A stretch of DNA of 64,000 nt, from NCBI GenBank assembly GCA_009617715.1, contig VTFK01000154.1, forward strand, positions 62,001 through 126,000, read 5' to 3'. The notes below the pieces were generated by a model. That model ran no database searches and had not been told where the DNA came from. It was given only the letters and a program-made list of their open reading frames with translations. Each line of letters starts with the position of its first letter. Position 1 is the first letter of the stretch. Below are positions 37,166-49,299 of this stretch, piece after piece. The position numbers and the translations under genes are program-made. This DNA comes from Plectrocnemia conspersa (taxonomy: Eukaryota > Arthropoda > Insecta > Trichoptera > Polycentropodidae).

Positions 37166-38799
37166 ATTATATTATAAGACCTCAAACCTTACTCGAAATA
37201 TCACGTTATAAACTTTGAACTTTTTAATTCAAAATATTAGTTTACGATTTATAACATAACAAAGGGTATTATTTAAATGTTACTGCAGTGAAAGTTAAAT
37301 AATAACTGAATACCTTTTTTTATATTTTATGAATCGTGACAATAAAAAAAGTCCCTCTGCTAATTAATAGCAAAATCCTAACATAATGTTAATGTAAATT
37401 ATTAATATACTACTAATAAATAATTTATTTAATCAATTCTGAAATTTTAATAATCACGTAAAATGAGATGAAATTGTACTTTAATTAATCCGCTAAACTC
37501 ACATATGTTTCTAAAATATATAATGTTTTACACATAAAGTTCAATATCTATTTTAATGTTAGAATTAACAATTATAAATATGAAATCTTTATTCTTGAAT
37601 AAATTCCGACGTTCTACTTTCAAATATACCACATCAGAAAATTAAATCATGGATTTCGTTACCTATTATTTGATTTTCTTAGAAAATACCTTATTAGCTT
37701 AACCCAGAAAGGCCGAAATTCGTTTATAGAACGCCTTCGCAGGTATGTACTTCTAATAAAATTACATTATAAAAATCAAACGTGAAACTCACGGGCCGCC
37801 TTTGAACTTTGATCCTGTGTCGCGTAGTTATATTTACGCCCGAACCTTCGGAGTTAACCCCGAAAAAGATCAACAACCCTCGAGAGCTAGTGCTCGGGGG
37901 TTGCGAGCGAAACATTAGAATAACAAGTATAAACTATTATCGGGAAGTTACTTTGAGAGTTTCCAAGTCGTTTTGACGCTTTGAAATCAAGTTATAGATT
38001 CAGATAAATATCGTGTAAATATCATGACCTCCTGCCGAGAGGGATATCTTCCAGCGAGTACGAAAGTTGCTTAATGACCGATTTACATGATGTTATTGTT
38101 GTTTATAGCATCGCCGACTCGCTCTATTATATTTCATTGGGGAATAAATTCAGCGCGATGGAAAAGCAATGAAGTTGTCATACGCTCAATGTGTGGAATC
38201 TCGGTGTCGTAAATAATGTAGTGGACGATTTATATGTTAAACGGTTAAATATGAGTTATGATGTTGCGAGAATTTTCCATTAGGATTTTGTTATAAATTA
38301 TCCAACGGTCAAATAAAAATAAATTCTGACAAGTTTATTAACAACAACTTAATTTACAATCGATCTATATATTTTTTTATATGGCGAAATTAGTATGTAT
38401 GCGGCATAGGAACAACATTAAAATAATTTATTTTTTACGTCGTTTTTTTTAAGACACGGCACCTGAAGAATTTAAAATAGTACGCGTGGAAATATGACGA
38501 AAACACAGATGAATAAACTACGCGTAATACACTGTTTAAATTCACAACTTGTTTTGTAAACCTTCCCAGGGCAGTAATTTAAAATTTTATGACCAGTACG
38601 CAAGGACCTGCAAACATTTTCAACTAAATAAACCTAAACATTTTGCACACAATACATTACATTTAATATTCGCTATACGTTCAGCATTATTATTAATTTT
38701 AAAGTTCAGCTGAATTATTATGATACATTGTCAACAAAGTGAGATTAATTTTTGAACGAGCTATAAAATTCATATACGTGGATTATTTGAAAAGTTCGT
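37166..38799. other. AT-rich sequence with island at 37680-38250
   Basis: The island has an open minus-strand frame (37724-37915) without domain or splice support. The start of a 43-bp direct repeat lies at 37444. Confidence 0.35.
37444..37486 (+). repeat. 43-bp direct repeat, copy 1
   Basis: ATTTTAATAATCACGTAAAA, then TGAGATGAAATTGTACTTTA. It recurs at 38978-39020 with two differences. The second copy abuts the mariner relic. Confidence 0.8.
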
Positions 38800-38952
38800 G
38801 ACTTGAAAATGCAATAATGTACTTTTTAATATAATCTTCCAGTACTTTGGCACACTTTGTACAGCGATATTCCAGTCCTTTTATCACATCCTTGAAAAAT
38901 GATTCCTCAAATCACTCAAAATAGTCGTTTATCGTAGCTTCTGGCTTATCAT
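38800..38952 (-). pseudogene. Second mariner transposase fragment, decayed
   Basis: The minus-strand translation reads DKPEATINDYFE, a stop, then FEESFFKDVIKGLEYRC and TKCAKVLEDYIKKYI. This follows the mariner C-terminus, where a YFE-type block precedes FxDGIxKLExRWxKCIxLxGDYxEK. The tryptophan and several spacing residues are lost and one stop interrupts the frame. It is independent of the relic at 32745-32945, which covers an earlier part of the protein. Both are in the same orientation. Confidence 0.75.
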
Positions 38953-38977
38953 TAAAAATAACGGTTTGCCAGCATGG

Positions 38978-39020
38978 ATTTTAATAATCACGTAAAATGA
39001 GGTGAAATTGTACTTCAATT
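38978..39020 (+). repeat. 43-bp direct repeat, copy 2
   Basis: Matches 37444-37486 at 41 of 43 positions. It lies about 26 bp upstream (minus strand) of the recognisable mariner sequence, so it may be part of that element or its target. Confidence 0.8.
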
Positions 39021-41600
39021 CGGTGATTTTTTATAGCAAAAAATAATTTTATGTAGTCGTAAATTATCCAAATAAAATAATATTTTTTTATGAAAAACAT
39101 CCTATTTTTACGAATTTGTTAAAATACACCTAGTACTCGTCATTCATTTTTTTGAGAAATATCCCCTTTTAATCTTAGAAAATGTAAGCCTTAACTATTC
39201 CTGCAGACAAAATTCTACTCCTATTCCTCTTTGGCCCCAAGCTTTTATTAATGCTTACAAAGAGGCGAATAATTAAATCAGAGATATTCTTTATAAATTA
39301 TATGTTCAAGTGTTAATAAGCTGTCACTTACTGTGCTGAAATCCTTCGCAAACTTAATTGTTTTAGATATAATAAGAAAAATCTAAATCTTTAAAAATTA
39401 ACACAACTTCAATACTCGCGCTGAAAATATTTCTATAAGATCCGTTAAAAGGGTCATAAAAAGTCACGAATTCTTATTTCTTACATTTTCAATTAAACAT
39501 AGTGACCTTCTCAAAAAGAATTATATCAACAGCTATTCATTCATCATGTGTGCCGAATGTTATTGAATGATGAATGAAGAATGCGAACTCTTAAATACAG
39601 CCATTAGATTCAATCAAATGACACTTATTCCAAAATTTGTCTTTGAGCGAACAAGTACAAATTCCACGGTTGCCGAATTCATGCAAATCAGATGAAATGT
39701 AGCGTTAAAAACAGCAATAAAGTATATAAAGATATTTAGCAAAACAAATATTCTATTTCCCCCTCAAGCCATTTTGATTGGTCAAGGAATTGAAAGAGAG
39801 TAAGGTCGTTGATCTCTGCCCCTTTCCCCGATTATTGCAATAGAAAATCACTTTAGGGTATCCCTTTGTTTTCAATTGGTAATAAACGAGAGTTCAGCCC
39901 AAATTTTTATCCAAATAGAGCTTCAGCTATATCTGCACAGATGACAACTCCAAAGTTGCTATTACTTTAACCCTCCAATATGATGCATCCAAGAAGTCAC
40001 TTTAAACATTGACGAGTTCAATGACGTAATATTTGTTTCAATTTTAAAACCAATTTGAGATGAATTTTATAAGGGTTATATATAATTGCACTAAATTTTT
40101 GATATTATGCACTTTGTACATACGAACATAAATTTTAATAATTTGCACTAAAAATTTGATAGTATGCACTTTGTCCATTAAAACTTTAATTTAATATTTT
40201 GACATAGTATCTACATATTTATATGTTACCTAATGTTTCAGTACATTTTAAAAAAGTTTAGAAGTTCTCAATATTTTATTTAATTAAGAAATGTATACCA
40301 GTAATAAAACATCAGTGGGATCATTCAGTGCAAAGTATTAATTATTAGTTAAAAGTATCTAGTTTTAGTGCAAAGTATTACATTTAATTTTTAGTGGATA
40401 CTATTTATTCAAAAGTGAAATAATTGGTTTTAAGTTAAATATATTTTCTGAATGTTGAATAATTTTTCGTACAGTATATTTGTTATTAGTGAAAACGATT
40501 AAAAAAAGTGTTTATGATTTTAAAAAAGTGCTTTTAAATACACACCATTTAATAATATTAGATAAAATTAAGTGAAATTTGCCAGTTCTTTATGTAAGTG
40601 TAGAGATAGATATCATTAAAGTTTTTTTATATATTACCGACATCTATACATCAGATCGGGAACTTTCGCGAAAATATATATTTCTCAAAAGCTCATAGCT
40701 TTTTTATCGATTATATCAACCGGTAACTTAATATGGTCTAACCATATTTCATATGATTTATTTTTGGTTTCTACTCCTGTTTCATCATATTGCTAATTAA
40801 TTATAAACACATGACAAAAAAACTGAAATTCAGTTCTATTATCGATTTAAAAAAAATAGTAAAAAGTACATTCATTGAGCTTTAATTCAATGTTTTATTA
40901 TGATAACATTGCTCGTTTATAAGCATTAAAATATGTTTTCTTATTTTTTAAGCCATTCTATATACATAAATATGTATTTAATTAAGCATTACATATGGAA
41001 ATGCTTTAATGTGCAAAAATAAGATAAAAAAGAACTAAGGAATAAAAAGGCAGACTGCTATATAAAAATATTTAATTTTAAAAGATAATGTAACATGATT
41101 TTCCCATATTACACAATAAGCAGATAAATTTAAAAATTATAAATATATTTTCAGAGAATTACCAAATATATATTTTTGCGTATTTTTCACTATGAAGTTA
41201 AGATTTAATTAATGCAAGGGCCTTTAATTAAATTTTTATAAAATTTTAAATTTAATTTATATATATATTTTAATATTAGTATTTATGAGACATCTATTAA
41301 TGGATCACGAAACTAAAATAATATTTAGCAAAAAATGGTTCATAAAATTATTTTTATTAGAGACATCTATAAGAAACTTTCCATACTTAAAAAATACATT
41401 TATTTATTATTTAAACAATATTTGATTAATATAAAAATAAATAAAATTCATATTAAAGTATACAAATCGAGCAATTCTCCTATTTATTTATCTTTAAATA
41501 CTCGTAGCTATCATCGGATCCATCGTGAAATGTATTAAGCACAAAAATCCAATTTCGAAACAACTAAATAAAAATATTTATCCATAATTAACTAGCAATT
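39021..41600. other. AT-rich sequence with short tandem duplications
   Basis: A 36-bp unit (TTGCACTAAATTTTTGATAT and more) at 40086-40121 recurs at 40143-40178. A 14-bp word AGTGCAAAGTATTA occurs at 40327 and 40367. The remainder is AT-rich with no gene. Confidence 0.5.
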
Positions 41601-43098
41601 TCATTATCATAATACACAATTGCCAGTTAATCGGAGCAAATATTTTTTCCACATGCATCTCCGCGCAGGCAATTACCTAATAGCTTCATCCAGCAGGTGG
41701 TACAGAAGATCGGATGAGCAAACGCAAATAATAATAAAGGGTTGGGGTCGTATTGACGTGCACATACACATAGCTGGAAGACATGTAAGGGATGATGCGT
41801 GTTTGATGAAGCTGAGGGAGGCGGGCGGAATTAAAAACTCACATACAATTTGTTCCTTTGAGTTCACCCATATTAATATTATATTTGCACTCAGGGGCGA
41901 ATTTCAAGCTTATCGTGTTCCGAGCCAACTTAAAGCTTAGTAACGTATTAAACCATAATTTTGGTATCTCGGTAGAAACTTGGTATCTGGAAAGATCCAA
42001 TATTGTTGGAATTATATTGGAATTATGTTTTAGATATTGCGTATGCTCTTCTATATGTTCAAAGACTAATAAACTTTGGTTTTATGAATAAAAATGTATA
42101 ATTTACATTATGATATGAAAAACAATAAATATCAAACCTTTACATAAGATTGCTTTAACATTTTTGTGAAAATAAACAAAGATAAATTTAATAAATAAAG
42201 TGTTATGTATTTTTCTACACCTTAAAAAATATATTAAAAAATTGTAGAATTAGTTACCAAAAAATGCATGAAAAAATAATATTGTCTCAGAAAACTGTAG
42301 CGACCGTTCGCCAAACAGAGACGTTTCTTGGAGCATTATTAAAACGTTTAGTTCAACTATATTGCAACATTCCTCAAAGATAAAAATTGTTTTTTTTTAA
42401 ATATCAATTCTAAGAAAATATAGAAAGCGTTGACTTATCAAAAGAAATTTTAATTAGACACACGTTTTTAAGTGCTTCCAGGACACTTTTCCAGGTGCTA
42501 AATATACGAAAGTTTTGAACCATGTTAAACAGTGGAGCTTAGATAAAAGGACAGCGTACTTCATTTTTATTGCCCTGACAGCAAAGTTTATTTAACTTTT
42601 ACTTGCCAGGTCTTATTAGACCTTCTTTTAAAATGCTTTCAAAGTGAACTTTCACTAAATTTTTGACCTTGGCCTGCCACCCCATCAAAGACCTTACCAG
42701 GCATTCTTTGGAGATAGACTCTCATTGAGGCTGCAGCTACCACGCTGCATTCTCAAAGCGAGGCCCTCCTTAAAGGGTCAGCCATAAGAAAATGCCCACC
42801 TTTATTGTAAAAGTTTGATAACTATTGCTCTACTTGTTTTATTTAGTCAGAATCATGTAAATCGTAGTATTATATACTGCTGCATATTTAAATAAGCTTT
42901 TTACATATTTTTAACCATATAATATTCAAATGAGTCCTAAGTCGCGAAGTTGCTAGATCTCACATTTGATTAAAATATTTAACGGCCGTTAAAAAAATTT
43001 AGGTAACAGGTTGCAACTTTTTAAAAGGGTAATTTACAACACAAAAGGTAAGTTGGAAAACAGGCTAGTTTAATTAAGCTCCCAGATAATTATATTTG
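41601..43098. other. GC-richer islands at 41600-41950 and 42470-42800
   Basis: The first island is open on both strands over about 65-105 codons without domain or splice support. The second has no long frame. Both are possible regulatory DNA. Confidence 0.3.
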
Positions 43099-43375
43099 GT
43101 AGTGGCGGCACAGAGTAGGCGAGCACTAAACCACCCTCAGGCGGGTATGTATATAAAAGCAGATACACAGCGGCCAAATCAACAACTTTTTAACTTTAAC
43201 CAAGTCAAGCTGCTGACCGTTGACAAAAAGAGAAGATCATAAAAGCAGCCGCTTCCTTTTACCGCCATCCCTGGTCTAGATCGACGTCTAGAATCCAGAG
43301 TACAACTCGTTTCAGAAACGATTACCTCCAAAGAACAAACATAACTATACAATAATAAAACTTTAAGCTTTAAAT
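43099..43375 (+). mobile_element. Possible solo LTR or TATA-type promoter
   Basis: A moderately GC-rich block starts TGGTAGTGGCGGCACAGAG, has a strong TATA box, an initiator-like ATCAACA about 30 bases on, and an AATAAAA signal near its right edge (43354). This U3-R-U5 order fits a solo LTR of a retrotransposon. A host promoter is an alternative. No flanking duplication or internal retrotransposon sequence was found. Confidence 0.3.
43150..43158 (+). promoter_or_regulatory. TATA box
   Basis: TATATAAAAGC on the plus strand, with GC-richer sequence on both sides and an initiator-like ATCAACA about 30 bases downstream. It is the clearest TATA-type core promoter arrangement in the window. Confidence 0.35.
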
Positions 43376-45309
43376 TCGTTAAAAATAAATTGATTTAATT
43401 TTGTTATTTGTACATAGTACTTTAAAGGAAAGTTGTTTTAAAAAATTAAAAAATTAAGGAAATCCCTTCTTTGATTGAAAAGTTGAGTTAATCATATTTA
43501 CAACAAAAATATTACAGTACAGTTTAATTAATACGAATAACTGCTATTTATTTTGTATATGTGAAAAAAAAAATATTACAAATAGTATATACACATAAAA
43601 ATAATAAAATACTCTTAATAAATTTAGAGTATATGAAGGTATTATAATAAAATATATTTACATACAATAGCTATCGTATAATAAAAAATACAAAAAGCAT
43701 ACATTTTGCTTTAAGCTAAACAAAAATGAATAATTAGATTCTATAGATCACGTAATTGCATAAAGCGTTTAATCTCAAAAATTGCCAATATAGGTTGATA
43801 TATTAAATTTACAATAAAGCTCCTCAATTAGTTTAATCAGTTAATGTATGTCAGAATCAAATTACTATTGGTTAAAAATAACATTCATTAATTCTCAAAA
43901 AAAAATAGTGACACACCATTAAAAATAATTAAAAAATAGTTGTGTGGGGTTACAACTAAGGCAACAATTAGTCAAAAACATGTGTTAAAGCATACTTTTT
44001 TCCTCTTCTAAAGAGCCATAAGTATCAATCAACGTTAGCATTAATTACTTCTGTTAACCTAATTCTTTTGATTCTGTATATTTTGGATTCATTCACAAGA
44101 TCAACGCATGTCAATCATCGTGCGTCGTTAATCTTCGATTCTTTTCATGTCCAATTAGCCTTATTTACTTTTTTAATTATTTTTTCTATGCTACATCTAA
44201 ATGGTTGGTTACACCTGTCACCGATACGTAGACCTCCGATGCACAGATTCATTGGATATGTTTACACGACAAACACGCACCCAGTAACAGAAATAGTGCA
44301 TTAAGGCCGCATTTTTTCACCATGCCTGGTTCAAATGGTGCATCGCCATATGCATTTTAATTATTTTTATGAAAGATAGGGTTGAAATTATTTATGTGTG
44401 TGCACACATTTACAGTACAATACGAATGAATGGAAACCAATAAATAGCTAAGTCGAACCCCTAGGCGCTTGTATCGTGGAAGTATTTTGCCTTAATTACT
44501 CGCTGAATAATTAAACGCATATTTTTTCATCGTAAATCATCTCGAGACCGATTTAGCATTGCAGTTGATTGATTTATTATTTTAGATTTTATCTCATGAA
44601 TATATATAAATACTATAGCAGTATTCTTAAAACAAATTATAGTCTCTTCTAAAAAATAGACTATTGTTGTGTCAGACATAGTAAAAATATTAAGCACTTA
44701 TTATTTTACAATATGCAACATGAAACCAGTAAAAGCTTCCTCAGTTTTTAAATAATTAAAGCAATGAAGTAACTACATTTAAAATGATTTATATATGAAA
44801 GCCAAAACAGCATAGCAATGCATCAATATTGAATAAATTTTATAAAATTTGAGATACCTGACTTATTTTAGTATAATATATGTACAGTATATAATACACA
44901 TATCATGCAAGCGCGTAATGCATGTTGTCAAGTCGAGCATAAATGATTTGTGATACATCCACGTTGCATTATTTATAATGCGCAACTGTATTTTTTGCAT
45001 ATCGTAAATATTTTTTATATTATGTAATTGAAACATATTTCACAGAAATTATTTAATAATATAACGAGGAAATCTTTCATCATGGCGCAATGTAGTAACG
45101 AAAGCTAAATTTTCACAGAAAGCTCTCGCAAATGTAAATTAACACATTAAGCTCGTTAATTAATAACACGTCAACGAATACTAATATTTTTGCGAGGCAC
45201 GAGATTATTAGAGACGTGTACGTGTAAATGGTACAATTACTCCCAGACGCCGAGGAGATCTGAAATCGTCAGCGTCGTGGAAAAAGGTGAAAAAAAACAC
45301 ACGTAGAAA
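43376..45309. other. AT-rich sequence with islands at 44060-44560 and 44920-45300
   Basis: The plus-strand frame at 44068-44304 is open but has no domain. The right-hand island is continuous with the signal-peptide candidate at 45310-45525. Confidence 0.35.
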
Positions 45310-45525
45310 TTAACCGCAGGTTGGCAAAAAAAATGGCTCAGAATCACAAAACCACCATCTTTTCCTCCCGATCTGGACGTGAATGAATGTGCAACGGCTT
45401 CTTGTGTTATTATTGTCTGGTTGTAGGAAAAAATCGTCAGGGTTTTTGTCCCAGTTTTGCGACGCACCGCGAATAAAAGATTGGGATAGGACTAAAACGA
45501 GAACCCAGCACGTGAGGCTTTTCAT
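45310..45525 (-). CDS. Candidate first coding exon with signal peptide
   Basis: The minus-strand ATG has A at position -3 (GAACAATG). The frame begins MKSLTCWVLVLVLSQSFIRG and continues ASQNWDKNPDDFFLQPDNNN. A lysine, a hydrophobic core of about 14 residues, a polar stretch and a small-residue site (GAS before QN) form a typical signal peptide with an acidic mature start. The frame runs 71 codons to a stop at 45310. I see no strong GTAAGT or GTGAGT donor inside; GTGATT and GTTAAT are weak options. It could open a secreted or membrane protein gene nested in the large intron, or encode a short secreted peptide. The family is unknown. Confidence 0.35.
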   Translation of the reverse strand: MKSLTCWVLVLVLSQSFIRGASQNWDKNPDDFFLQPDNNNTRSRCTFIHVQIGRKRWWFCDSEPFFLPTCG

Positions 45526-48500
45526 TGTTCGCGGATCCTAATATTCTATTTTTTTGGTATTGTTCTATATGTGAAAAGAACTTTCATTACAGTAATAATA
45601 TTTTTATTGCTGCTAATTATTTAGGGATATTAAAAACATAAAAATACCAAAAAATCTGTTTTTTTAATCGATTATTTCTCGTGAACAATATTAGTTTAAA
45701 CTATTGCAAATACAGATTAGATTTTTTATATTGATATATTATACATAGTTTATAGATCCCACAGTAATAATTACTACATAGCACAAGAATCGCAGCTTGT
45801 TGGAACATCGAAAGTATCTCAATACATTTATTATCAAAGTTTAGAGGCGAAGCATTTACAATACTAAACAATTATAAACACAATGAAAAGCTAGATAATA
45901 TATTTAACTGGTATTTATTAAATTTTGATTGTGGATACATATTTTGATAGCCCTAACTAAAATATTATTATTAAAAATAACAATAGCAAGCGGAAATGTA
46001 TTCAAAATTATTTAATACAATACAATCTGTTTAGAATTAATATTTTTATGCAAAAAAAATAATAATCAATGTTGTACCAAATTAATTAAAAACAAATTAT
46101 CATATGGTTAAAAACAAATTATCATCATAAGATTAATAAATAACAGCAAATATAGTATTTTTGCCAAATGTTAAAATAATGGATATAACGTTTAAGTATT
46201 CTATAACACCAATAAATATTTTAAGACATGCAAGAAAAAATTATGAAACTAATTTTGATGTAAATGATATTTCTTTACTTTTATGGTACCACTAAACTAT
46301 CAAATTAATATTAGTTAAAGTATTAAATAAATGATATTTTTATTTGCATCTTAAACATAATTGCAATAATAATTAAGCCTATGCAAATTATTTTTTTCCC
46401 TACAACGGTATTTAATTTTAAATCAATACAAACAGTGTTTAATTTTAAGGTAATAATCTATGGAAATTTGCTATGATAATATTTTTTTAGTCTTTTTATC
46501 ATAAGGATTTTTTTAAATTTAACTTCTAAATGATTTAAAGTTAAATAAATAGTTTCGATACATCTTTTTTTTTATAACAATATGTTCACATGAACCTCTA
46601 TCTACTATTTTCACACTAAAAGTTATTTTCATACTTACCTGTGTAAAAATATCTTTTAAAATTTTTTTTATTTAATATAAAATATTTTTTCTATCCCGTG
46701 AAGATAAAAAAAATTAAATGCCTCCTATTTTAAAGCAATATGTCGGCCTAGGCTGACTTAAAACTAAGCCAAGGTATTTACTATATTTTTTTTCAAAAAA
46801 CTTTAATAAAAATTTGACTTAAGCTACCGCAGTTATCTCGTTTTTAAAAACCGTTACTTCATATATTATATACATACATGGATAAATATTTAATTAAATG
46901 GTATAAATATATCAAAGTATATTTCTATTTTATATTAATTAAATGATATAAATATATCTATTTTTTTTTAAATATGTCTACATAGAAATATACTTGCACG
47001 TACTATCAGTCCAGTACTTTACTTTGTGTGATAAAATATTTAATTTTATTGATCTAAATTATATATTGTATTTTACTTTGATTGAAATATTTTTTTAATA
47101 TGAACGAAATATATGTGAGGAGTAATTAAAGACATTATTATAATATTATATTATATATAATAATTAAATCAAGGCTCTTAGACACTGTGTGACTTATAAA
47201 TATTAATTTATTAAAATATGTTATTTTTCACTTCGTACTTAATTAAATCACTTAGCTTGATTAGCACCGTACATAGCAAATTCCATACCTTCGTCCTACT
47301 AATTCCACGACCAACTTTTATTAAATTTAACCGTAGCGGTTACCCGGACAATGATAAATTATTTTAATAATTTTGGATGTCCTTTCTCGTCTGTGAACAT
47401 CCATTTCCTAAGCGGATTGCGAAATGCTCGTGCCTTCACAGCAACAGGCTTAAGCATTACATTAACGAACCATAGTTATTAATGTTTAATTTAATATTGT
47501 AGCTCGTCAAAAAGTTAAAACCTGAACGGCCAAAAAATAAAACTGGGAATATACTGGGCAGCCGCGAAGATCCCCTTAATGTCCCCTTGCAACATAAAGA
47601 GGGAAATGTGGGAAAATAAGAGGATATAAACGACATCATTTATTTTTAAGCTCGTCGAGGTCGTTCTTAGCCACTGATCCATGCTTAAACGTAATTCTAG
47701 TTACTTATTACCTAAAAGAAGTCCCAACAATACCTTGCGATTCCGCACCTTTAACATACTTTAAATACGATAATAAAAATTTATTTTACGGTCAACATAA
47801 ATTTTACCAAACGATGTGTCACATTTCATACCGGACACCATAAAGAATGAAGATGAGTAGAAAGTGCAATGATCCATATATTCTCAGCATTAATTTGTTG
47901 CACATGTTGTATAATATAATATTTACAAACACATGTGTATATATGTATTGATGCATCTTTATCTCAAATGTACACGTGAACTGCATATATGGAAACGTAA
48001 ATTTTCAGACATTAACATCGTAGCTTACAGGATATTCTGACCATAAAATGAGCATATTAGATTGGGAATAGTCAAATGAAAATTTTCAATATGCTACACA
48101 CCCATATGTGTTTCTGAGAGTTATGGAAGTTTCTGTGGACAGATTACAACTATAAAACTCGCTCGGATGTTTGTACTTTATTGCTTTTGTGTCTGAAATT
48201 TAATTTAGTTTTATCTTTTTTGTCAAATGAAAAAATAATCAAAAGCTGTATATGATTAAATTAAAATTTAATTATGAAGCATGTATGTATTTGCACGCAA
48301 TTTTGATTATTATTTAAAGTAAGGATTTTCTGACAAGGTATAAATGCATATGTATGTATTATAGATATATAACGAATCATATTCAGCTCTCGATCGCAAT
48401 GATGACAATCCTATTTTACGATTTAGCTGGTCGCCCGTTTTAGTCATAAGCGAAATTTACATTTTAGACACGAAGTACGGTTTTAAAAAGCTCAAATCGC

Positions 48501-49262
48501 GCAGTTTCACATGATTGGGATTTATTCCTGACTATATATTGAAGGGCTAAGTAAAGTTATTGTCCTTGATACCCTAGGATTAATTTTAATTTTTTTGCTG
48601 GAAACTTTATTGTTTCCTTATTTGTGGAGATGTACAAAGTCACCCCAAACCACAAAAAATGATAAATCATGTATCAAAAACTTCAGATTGGTCGCCGTTG
48701 AATTTTATAATTTTGTTTGTATATTGGCTATCATGATGCATTGGGGAAAACTGTCAAGTTATAAAAGTCAGATTCGTAATAAAAAATAAAAAATAATTAA
48801 ATATGCTTGTACTTCAAACGTAGCATTTTAAGTAAATAAAATACTATACACTTCTAGTTGGCTATATTCATAATTGTGCGTGAATGATTTGTGCCTTGAT
48901 AAAAGTATGGTTAAATTGTCGTATTGCTTTTAAAGGTAAAAATGAACACGCACGATACAACAATGAGCCAATGATTTTACTTTATTCACCAAAAACAAAA
49001 AATGAGCCTGTCTTTACTATTGTTTTGATAGAAAAGGAACATGCATATACAATCTTAATTGCTTCGTTGTTTGTTACTGGTTCTAAATTAATTTTTTTAT
49101 CAAAACAATTTTTGCTAACAAAATATATTATAAAACTAGTATTTTTATTTAATTAATAATTTAATATAACAAATAAATATTTTATATGATTTTTTATATA
49201 TAAAATATGATACGTATGATGTATTAATAAATTGAACTAAATTGATATTTAGATTCTAGCTT
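45526..49262. other. AT-rich sequence with island at 47230-47720
   Basis: Long AT-rich stretch. A 22-bp tandem duplication (TTAAAAACAAATTATCAT) is at 46084-46122. Frames at 48595-48789 and 48884-49156 on the plus strand are AT-rich and unrecognised. No gene is supported. Confidence 0.4.
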
Positions 49263-49299
49263 TCTAGATTCTAGATTCTAGTGGAATCTAGAATCTAGA
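49263..49299. repeat. TCTAGA-rich palindrome, 15-nt arms, 7-nt loop
   Basis: TCTAGATTCTAGATT (49263-49277), a 7-base loop, then AATCTAGAATCTAGA (49285-49299). The AGATTCTAG word also repeats just to the left. It shares the TCTAGA core with the palindromes at 52508-52586. Confidence 0.9.

Noticed and set aside
41620..41940. 106-codon plus-strand frame
   Set aside because: No domain, both strands open, and no splice signals.
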